Source: Hyperoplus lanceolatus
Taxonomy: Eukaryota > Chordata > Actinopteri > Uranoscopiformes > Ammodytidae
Length of the DNA stretch: 64,000 bases
Assembly (NCBI GenBank): GCA_026929865.2
Contig: CM049404.1
Coordinates: 12,228,001 to 12,292,000, forward strand
Direction: 5' to 3'
Below the pieces are notes generated by a model. That model had not been told where the DNA came from. It did not search any database and saw only the letters and a program-made list of their open reading frames with translations. The position numbers and the translations under genes were made by a program. Positions 42,301 through 52,700 of the stretch are shown piece by piece (position 1 is the stretch's first letter; each line of letters opens with the position of its first letter).

Positions 42301-45300
42301 CCTGCCTCAGTCACCCAGGAGGCCCATGTCTTCACCCGGAGGCCCCCGCAGCGCTCACGCACGCCTTTTCAGACCGCAGACCTCACACCTCAGACCTCCA
42401 ACCGACCCAGACAGCCTCCACCATCACCACCACAACAACCACCACCAAGTCTTTAATGGTTACCAGAGCAAAACCAGTCCCAATGCGAGTCCCAGCAGTA
42501 TGTCCTCCCCCGGGGCTATGAGTATGGGCAGTGGAGTTGGCAGTTTGAGCGGAGGGGAGCTGGTGCCAGTAGCCTTGGCCCAGATCGAAGGAGACAGAGG
42601 ACTTGGCTTCAGTGTGACGGCTGGCGGGCCAGGAGGCTCCATGACTATAGTGAAACGAGTCTGGGACAGGACGCAGTGCCACTCCCTACAGCCAGGGGAT
42701 GCTGTTATCAAGATCAACGGAGCAGATGTCCAGAGTCTCAGCCTTGCACAGGTAGAACTAAACTCAATTCATAGTTGATGAGTCAAACCAGTGGTTCCAA
42801 ACCTTAATACACAGCCAGTAGACATTGATGCAAATTTCTGCTTGCCATTCTCTTGTTACAGGGTGCATGAAGTGTAATCAATTTAATCAAAAGCTGATTT
42901 TTCAGACGGTTCATTTGAAAAATCCTTAGTGGCCTAAAGAAAAACAACTGTACATGATTACACAGATAGAAACAAAAATAAGAGAGTCCGAAAAAATTAT
43001 CATATTTTTGAGTAAAATCACTTAGTTTTTTCTTCTATTCTCAAAGAAATTCCCTTCCTACTCCACTGGGTTAAAACATGCTAAATCACCAGAGTGATAT
43101 TTAATCCAGTTTGAGAGACGAACATTGCCTTAAAAGGTGTCAAAATCTAACTACATTTTTGTTCACAGGTACAAACAATTCTCCTGGAACACACCAAACA
43201 GGCAGAAGTCATCTTGTTGGTTTACAGAGGAGGTAGATGACTCACAGTCGTTAGGATTTTTTTTTTTTGTAACTAGCGAACAAATGTCATTCACTTGGTG
43301 CTATATTCATCTCACAGTAATTATCTCTCTCGTTATCAGGCATCTATCATTCCACCGTGTCCCCGGGCTCCATCCAGAGACTGCCTCCACCTCTCCTCCG
43401 GCCCCCACCTCCACCTGTCGGTTCAGAGAACTCCTCTGTTCTCCCAGACATGCTGCCTTTGCCCCGTACGTCGACTAGCACCCCTCCCTCCCCGGCCCTG
43501 AAGCGCTCCTCGCTCATCCAGAGCACCAGTTTCTTGGAGTCCATCCCGGTGACCCTGACCATGGAGCCCAAAGACTGGATCAACACGGGCCTGGAGGAGG
43601 AGGCGGGCCCTGTCACCACGGTGCCCACGTCAGGTCTGGTGGAGAGGCAGAGCGGCGAGAGAACGCGGCCGCTCCGAGGGTTCGACGTGGAGCTGAGGAG
43701 GAAGCCGGGCGAGGGCTTTGGGTTCGTCATCGCCTCTCAGGATGTGGAGAATGGCAAAGGTGAGGGCCCGACTACACAGTGACAAATGATATTGTGCAAC
43801 ATGTGATCAGCATTAGTGTTTTAGGGGCACCCGGCTAGAGTACATTAAAGGTGCACTATGCAGTTTGCATTTGCAGAGCCTGCAGTTAGTTTACACTATA
43901 TATTTTCTCTACATGTTATTCTTAATTTTGAATAATTCTATCATCATTAATAATTTTATTTTTATTTTTAGGCACATGGAACCAAACGTAAGACTAGAAT
44001 ATGTTTGTTATCAAAACTATGGACCCTGCTGCTGTAAACAACAACAGTTAAACAGTAACTTTGCAGGTATCTTTCCAATTTCAAACTGTGTTCCAGGGAT
44101 CCAATTTTCCTGTGAAGAAAGTTAGTCCATTCGCTATGATTAGCTAATATAGCTTAGAGAATGTTTACTTTTCTGACACCCAAAGTTGTCAAAAGTGCAC
44201 CTTTTAAGGCAAAAGTCTTTGTTGCAGCAGACCCTAACCCCCAGTAAATGGCCGTTTACTGCATGTCTTCCCCCTCTAACTCCCCATATCATTAAAACTA
44301 TCCATGAAGGTGAAAACACCAAGAGACATTTTAAGAAAAAATTATAAAAGTTTTAAAAATATAGCACATGTATTGGTTTCAGGTACTGTATATTTGTTCT
44401 CCTATGATCGGAAGTATATCAGAAAAATTGTAAATGTAAAATACCAAATTGTACAACCACAGTTGGACAGTCAGCTTTCTCCCCAAAGGGCTGTCAACTC
44501 TACACACTACCCACTGAAATGGTAGTGTTGTTCCCAACAAAGGTTAAGAGCTGGCTAAAAGCAAAACAAAAGCTGTACCCATTTTTAGCATATTGTATCT
44601 TGATGGAGGTCTCATTTATCATGTAATGTGATTTGTTTGATATAGTACAGTATGTGTGCTGTGGTATGTGTATTTATTTCAATTGTATTCTGTATTGTTT
44701 ATTATGGCTTGAGTGTGCTTATCATTGAAAGGCTAGTGTGTAAGTTGCCCAACTAGGGATAAGAGTTGAAAGTAGCTTATGCTATAAACTCTCTGTGTAT
44801 TGGAACTACTGTATGTGAAGCTGCATCATCCCCATTACAAAAAATTATAATAACGCAGGAATAGTTGAACATATGTGGCCAAGTAAAACCTTTTGGTTAC
44901 CTACCAAGGAAAACAGATTTCAGTTGGATGCCCTTGTGAACAGACCATTAGCACCATTAGATAATTACACATCAAAAAAGTGGTCACCATGGCCACATGC
45001 CAGCACATGAGTCATGATGCATTATCAAAAAAAGTCACTACTCCCTGTAAAAAAGATTGCCCAGCACTTAAACCCCACATAAAACTACAATGTGTCATTT
45101 TAAGGCTTCCACTTTTCAATAAAATTAATAAGAAATAATTTGTTAATTAATGAGGTTTAGATGTGCCAGTAGGCAGATGTAGTTAATTAAGAACTGAGCA
45201 AGGCTAGCACCAATTTTGGCCTCATGCTAAGCTTAGTTAACCGACAAATTATTTTTTAGACTTTCATTTTTGTACAGATTCAGCAATCAGATAAACTGTG

Positions 45301-46419
45301 TTAATATAATGATGAGCTTTAGAGGTGCTGGCAGGTTCTACATTCAGAAAAAGTCAGGCTAGATGTGTTTTCCCCCTGTGTCCTGGTCTGTAAGCTAACC
45401 ATCCCCTGGCTAATAGAATCTTTCTTCTCAGTTTAAAGGTTGCATATAATGCTCTTTTTCAGGTTCAAAATATTACTTTGTAACTGTTTTCATGGTGTTG
45501 TGTCCAAAAAAGCCTTGACATTTCTTACAGTGCCAAAACTAATCTTTTCAGCCTCCGTCTGAAATGCTTTGCTTTAAGCCCTGCCTTCCAAAAAGCCCTG
45601 AATCTAACTGCTGGTTTGAATCCAACTGCCAGTTAGATTCAGCATGGTGTGCTTATCACAGGTGGAGGTATATTGCTAAGTTAGATTGGTAATGAGGGGG
45701 CTTGGCTTCTGACGTCATAAGGGGAGAAATCTGACTGGGGTTTTGGAATACAGGATTTCAGAAAGGTGGAGGAGGTGAAAAAGGGTTGTTTTTTTGCATA
45801 ATATGTGACCTGTAAATAGAATAATTGTATTTCCCCAAAATGTCAGACTAAGTTTTTTTCAGGTTATTCACAGGGTTAAACAAATAGCGCTGCTCTTTTT
45901 AATTAAATGTATCATATCAGGTGTATCCTTATAAATTTCACGTCCCCGGTACCTCATTTTGCGTTCCTCTATCCACTCTGACCTGACAGATTGTGAGGCT
46001 TGTTTATGTTTTTGTCCGGGAGGCGAAACACATCCTACCCTTATTAGCTTTTTAGTGCAGCGCTTATGACTATCCGTTTTAACTGCAGCATCCCCGTGAT
46101 GTATTGCCCCGCTCGCCCCCCCTTTCTTTGTCTTGCTTTGGCTGCCCTCTGTTCCAGTTTGATGCAGTTCAATTGGCTTTATGGGCCGAGCGAACACGGG
46201 CGCTCATGTTGTCATGGTGAGATTAAGGTTGTAGGTGCACCTGTCTCTGTGGTACACACATACAATCATGTCCTCACTCCCTCAAACCTCTAGCTTCTCT
46301 GTGTCCTCATCCACCCCCCATTCCTCCAATTCACTCCTGTCATGTCACAGTCCCCTCCGTCTGTCCACATCTGCCTTTATCCTCAATCATTTACTCTCTC
46401 TTTCTCTCCCTCACAAGAT

Positions 46420-46462
<43 letters not shown>

Positions 46463-47637
46463 TCTCACACCCCTTTAGTCTGCAGTAAAAGCGTCCACTA
46501 TGGTTTCCCAAGAGATTAAAACTCTCCCTCTCCCTCTCTCTCTCTACTCTCTCTATCTCTATCTCTCCCTCCCTCCACCTCCCACCTACCTCCTGCTCTC
46601 TCCATTGCGATGTGAATGCTTAAGAGAAATGCTGCGCTCAACATTTCCCTCGTAGATGGAAGCAACAGAGGTTTGGGGGGACAGCCAAACATGTCTTTTA
46701 GCTCCTGTTGACCGTTCCATGTGATCGTTTCAACACCTCCGAGCTGCCCTGAAAAGGACTATAGGATCTTTTTTAGTTATTGTTTTGTTTTTCAAGCAGC
46801 CATGCTGGAGAGACTACAATCTGCTTTGAGAACTGTGAAGGAGTCTAAACGTAATTATCCGGTCCACTTCTCATTTCATGTTTATTTAAAGAGGATGGGA
46901 GGGTACTGGTTTGGTGCATTGTTTGACGTTTTGACTTAAAGAACAAGCTAGAGGTCTATAACTCTGTGTTTGAAGTTTGCTCTGGCGGATGTGTTGATTT
47001 TGGCAGTGGGAAAGTTAGATCCACGGGCTCACATGTTTTATCGATGTCAGCTCTAACTGATGATGCGGTCGATATGTGTTGTGGTTGTTCTTTTTTTACA
47101 GCTATACTGGATGATGACTGCGGCGATAACAACAATTGAAATGGAATTTTTTAACATTTAAAACCAAGTCGTGCTTAAAGCAGCACATCACTTGGTGTTT
47201 TTATATATTTTGGTGTCATTGTGAGCTACACATGCAGTTAAATGGATTAATTACCTGATGCTAACTAGCCTGCACACACACACACACACACATACACACA
47301 CACACACACTACTGCTTGAGTGATCATGCCAAAGATGAAGAGTCATCTCTCCGTAGTCTCCGACATGTACTGTGCATCCGCAGGCTGCTTTAGGGATGTC
47401 TGCACCGGCTGATGCATCTGGGCTGCAGATAGAGGGGGGAGGATTTTACGATGGCGGGGAGGGGAGGCTGCTATAGCACTCCTGAGTGGTGATCAGTCCC
47501 GCGCACGTCAGAGGCAGGCAGGCTGGCTAGCTGGCTGCTGGGCATACTGCAGTAGGATTACTCTGGACAGGAGAACATGGAGAGCCAGAGGAAATACACT
47601 AATATAAAGTCCATTTGGAACCATCTCTGTGTAGTTT

Positions 47638-47723
<86 letters not shown>

Positions 47724-47760
47724 CTTGATACATCTGTCCCAATCCCTGCCTGTGAGTCAC

Positions 47761-47811
<51 letters not shown>

Positions 47812-48780
47812 CATGGCGGTTGCATGGGTATTCCTGTGTTGTTGCGACCGTTGATGTCTAAACGATGTATTATGCATTATAAGAAGACTATTTGCAAAAG
47901 CTGCCTTGGCTCTGATTTGACCTGATTGCTGTTTCTGCCTGGGTCACCCAGATTACAGCCGGGATTGGAGATGTGGACTCCGAATTATAGGACGTGCCTT
48001 TTAACGGGATCATCGTTCCAATGTGACATACGCTTCAACTCATATTCCTAGCCCCCGCATTTACAATTTAGAAAATGTCTGTTAACAGTCATTATGTGGC
48101 TCTCTGTAAAACAATTTAAACATGCAATTTTTTTCCCCTGGAGGGATAGGGTCTGACTGTGCACCTCATCTGAAAAAAGAGCAACTAAATATTTACGCTG
48201 CCTGATGGGTTACGTAAAGCCACTGGCAAGACTCTACAGGGGCCAGCTGTCACCAAATCACGGCATATCCTCAAAGAGGGGTCAGAGAGAAAGAGAGAAT
48301 ATTGCAGAGTTTATAAAGATACAGAAAAAAGAAGAGAAACATTTCAACGATGAAGCAGAAAGACACAGAAAACAATTGTAAGAAGCTTTTTAGTTGGATT
48401 AGGAGATTAATAGATGCAAATGTGTTTTTTATAGGCTGTGGGATGCTTTTACCATAAGCCTCGGTCACTGACCAGAGTTGAGCCTAATTGCGAGCAATCT
48501 CTTTTTGCAGAAGATAGGACAACATTTTTTTCACGTAACATAAAGCTATTTGTTCCCAGCCTTCACTTGAATTGAGCGGTCGGTGTAATCTAACAAAACA
48601 AAACGTCTTCTGTGAAATCAGCTACTCTCTCCTTTGCATAACAGCTTTTTAGGTGTGTTTGAGAAGTGTATATGGGGCTATGGGAGAAGACGTACATTTT
48701 TTTTCCCACAAAGATGAGTCCATTTTGTGGTACCAGCAGAAAAATACTGAATATTGCTGTGTTTGTTTGTTTGTTTAAGT

Positions 48781-48863
<83 letters not shown>

Positions 48864-49707
48864 GTATGCTAGCGGCACACCAATGCAGTCGGACTACAAG
48901 TTTGTGTAATTTTAAGAATCCCTGACGTAGTATAAACGGAAGTGTCAATATTTCAAGGCCCCTTTCCCCAGGCCTGTTTGTTGTTTGACAGATTTGGGAC
49001 ATGGAAATGTTGCTGGAAAAGCTTGACTTCCAGGATGGAGTGTTCTTGTGGAGAAGGACAAATCATTAAACAGCAAAAAAAAAAAACGTTTCTGGAGTGT
49101 CAGCGGATGGATGAAGAGATAGGGGCTGATAGATGGGAAGATGAAGGGGAAGAGGAGAGTGTTTTCAAGGAGACAGTGGGGGAGGGCTTGTAAAAGGAAG
49201 GCTTCTGTGGGAAGTCATTTATATTGTAAAAACCTGCCAAAAACAATCTGTAGCTTAATTACAGCATGTTTCAAGAATTCTGGCAAGACGTGCTAAGGGG
49301 AAATAAATCTTCCCGCTTTTTCAATTTAACCTGGCTTATTACTCACTGCCCTTTTTATTAAAAGCAAAATTCTGGGCCTGGACAAAGTTTTGTGTTCTGA
49401 ACCCAAAACCTTCAACAAGTCACTTAAGCAAAAAGTTAGTCTAAAGGTAATAGTAACTTTTTTTCTTTTCTTTTTCTGTCCTTACCTCAGCTGCTTCTCT
49501 TCTCCCTCACCGGTTTGTGACGGTCCGTCGCGGCAGCCCCGCGGCCAAGAGCGGTCAAATCCGACAGGGAGATCGACTAGAGGCTGTGGAGGGACGCTCT
49601 GTGGTGACTCTGCCTCATCGGGAGCTAGCCCAGATCCTTCGCCGAGCAGGAAATACTCTACGCCTCACCATTGTACCCCGTCCCAGCACCTGTAAAGATA
49701 CAGACGC

Positions 49708-49786
<79 letters not shown>

Positions 49787-52700
49787 AAAGATACTGTATA
49801 CAGCTCCGGTTCTTCATTCATAATCTAACATCCATCATCATCTTTTACCAGATTCTTCAAGCCTTACAGAAACCACTGAGTATGAACCCGGTCACAGAAG
49901 CAGAAAGGGTCAGAGGTCTCGTCCAAAGGTGAGGACAGCACCCTATAGTTAATTTTTGCCTCGTAATCACTTTGCTGTGCAGTAGCATCTCTTACCATCC
50001 ACTGCCAGTGTTTCATATTTCTTGCTCTCGTCTCCCAGCGTGACTCCAGGTATTACAGTGTGGACCTGGATCGGGGCACCTCAGGCTTCGGCTTCAGCCT
50101 GAGAGGGGGCAGTGAGTACAACATGGGACTCTATGTTCTGGGACTGATGGAGGGGGGGCCGGCCTCACGCAGCCAAAAAATGCAGGTTTGTCTGTTTTAT
50201 TATTTGTATTGGATGAAAGACAGATGTTGATAAAGTCAGACCTTCAGATCTTCATCATCAGAGTTGATGCTTGCATGACCTACTACTTACTTCTAAATAC
50301 ATAACATCACCTGTTCTTCGTTGCATTTTTACATTTCTTCAAACAAATGTGGCCAAATTAAGATCAGTGCTCCATGATTGCCATGAGGGTTTTGTATAGG
50401 CTACATCATGCTGTCTTGACTTTGGTGATCCCTTGACTTTTGCTCTATTGCCACCACAAGGTTGACATTTGTGATGTTAACGGATATGTCAACTATTTAA
50501 TGCTGTTCCGTGGAATTTCCTTTAATATGTTCAGCTAGCAACACCATCAGGTCAAAATTGCATTTTTTTTTAAAGAATTTGGTTTACAAGCAAAAAAACG
50601 ACTTCAGTTTGAGGGTCCTGATATTGTGCATGCAGGCTGACAGGAAGATAGCCAATTATAATGTTATTAGTAACACCTGAGCTTTTTCTGCCATGTTTAG
50701 TCAAGATGTCTGCTGTGAAAATGATGTCTTAGCAACTCTTACATGTTTATACTTCTGAATATTCAGGTTTTGGTAACACTTTAGTTTGACAGTCCAGTGT
50801 TATCTACTGATGGCTTGTTGAGTGTCAACAGTGGACTATCAAACTAAAGTGTTACACAGGTTTTTTAACGAGACTACATGCACTATTAGTAATGTTGATT
50901 AGTGTTGTGTTGAGTTGTGATGGTGTGTTGCAGGTCAGCGATCAGCTTGTGGAGATCAACGGTGACAGTACAGCAGGGATGACCCACAGCCAAGCGGTGG
51001 AGCAGATCCGCAGAGGAGGCCACCGCATCCACCTGGTCCTCAAGAGAGGGAATGGCTACGTGCCCGACTATGGTACGACATTGTAGAAGCATTAAGAAAT
51101 AAATCAGGATGATACCAGCATGTGTTTACACAGGGCAAATTCCAATTCATTAAAAAAACAGGGGAACCTCTTACAGTACCTCTTGCATGTAATGCAGTTG
51201 TCTTGGGTGTCTAACTTCCTTTCTTTTTTGTTTCTGTGGGACTGATTCTAATTAAAAACACTTTCTAACCTTTTTTCTCTTTCTCTGTCTTTTGTGGTGA
51301 TTCCCATCTTTTCATTTGTTCTTTTAATATTCCCACACATTTGTCCCTCTGGATTTGCCTCTTTCTTGTTTTTTCCTTGGCTTCTTCTTCCAAACATTTG
51401 TCTCCTTTCTACTCCACTCCTCTCTTTCCCATCTTTTTCCTCCCTTTCTTTCTTTCTCTCTCTCAGTGGAGCTCTCCAGTCTGTCTCTCTGTATGACCAA
51501 CTCCAAGCTAGGAGAGCCTTGCTTCTATGTCATTGGACGGACAGAGAATACGCGGTTGGTAATGGTTCCTGTTAGTTCTCCCATTTTCTGTCTCTCTACC
51601 TTCCTCCACTCAGTCACCACTTCTGTCTTCACTTGTAGCCAAAGACACCTTATCGCCCATGTGTTGGAATTATTAACTTGAGTAACAGTTACAAATTTAC
51701 AATATGATACGGATGTGTTGCCCGTTATAGTTCCCTTCAAACCTATCACTGAACAGATGTTGCCAGCTTCACAATTTGTAATAAGACTAAATTATTTTGA
51801 AAGAGTGACATAATAACAATATGTGGATCATATTGATATTCAGTTGTGTGTTAATTATATCTCTATTAAAGCTTTTACTAAAAATAGAAAAGCAGATATT
51901 GTTAGACAAGATAGCCTAATGCACCTTGAAAAAAAGTTGTATTTCAGAGCTCGGGTTAGATAATTCGCTTTACTAGAGATTTCTGTAGACTTCACGTTTA
52001 CATACCTATTCAGTGGTGTTTTTTTCTCCTCCTCTCTCTCCATATATAACATTTGTCCAGGCCATGAACACAGAATCACCTCCCCCTCCCTCCTGCGTCA
52101 CCCCAAGGAGCAGGGTTTGGCTGCAGTAGACTCCGGCGGGCGGAAGGGGCACAACAGCAGCAGCAGCAGCGCCAAGCAGAAGAGGAGAAGCAGGTCTTCA
52201 CATGGACACACGGAGAGAGGGAGAGCGACGGAGAGTAGACGGAGGAAAAGACGGGGCTCTGAGGGAGATGTGCGCTCTGCTTCACAAAGCCCCGTCTCTG
52301 TCTCTGAGCGGGAAAGAGAGGGGTCCCGGGACAGGAGCAGCAGTAGGAGGAAGAGGAGGAGTAGTAGGAGACATAGAGGGACACAGAGTTTACCAAGAGA
52401 TGCCCTCAGGAACTCTGACGACAGCGACGCAGGGACAGTTAGGGGTAGGAGAAAGGAGAGAGGGAGGAGTAAAAGGAGAGAGAAGAAAAGTCAAAGTGAG
52501 AAGAAGGAGGAGGAAAAGGAAAAGGAGGAGAGGGTAGTGACTGGAGAGACTGAGCAGGAGGTGGAGGTGTTGAAAGAGCCAGTTGCCGTCGAGGAAAAGG
52601 TGGAAGAAAGAAGGGAGGGGTTGGAGGAGAGAGTCAGTGTAGAGAGAGGAGAGGAAAACGAAGAGGACGTTCCCCTCCTACCCGTTCCGAGTCCTAACCA

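Noticed and set aside
42383-42717. Minus-strand frames opposite magix exons 10 and 12
   Set aside because: They are shadows of the coding exons on the other strand, whose phase and homology are clear.
43233-43339. A skipped PDZ3 exon
   Set aside because: The intron is 107 bases, too short for a PDZ exon with splice sites, and has no such frame.
51467-52129. Donor TTG/gtaatg as the only junction for the last exon
   Set aside because: It gives a stop after 22 codons and would discard the conserved tail; kept only as a possible alternative form.
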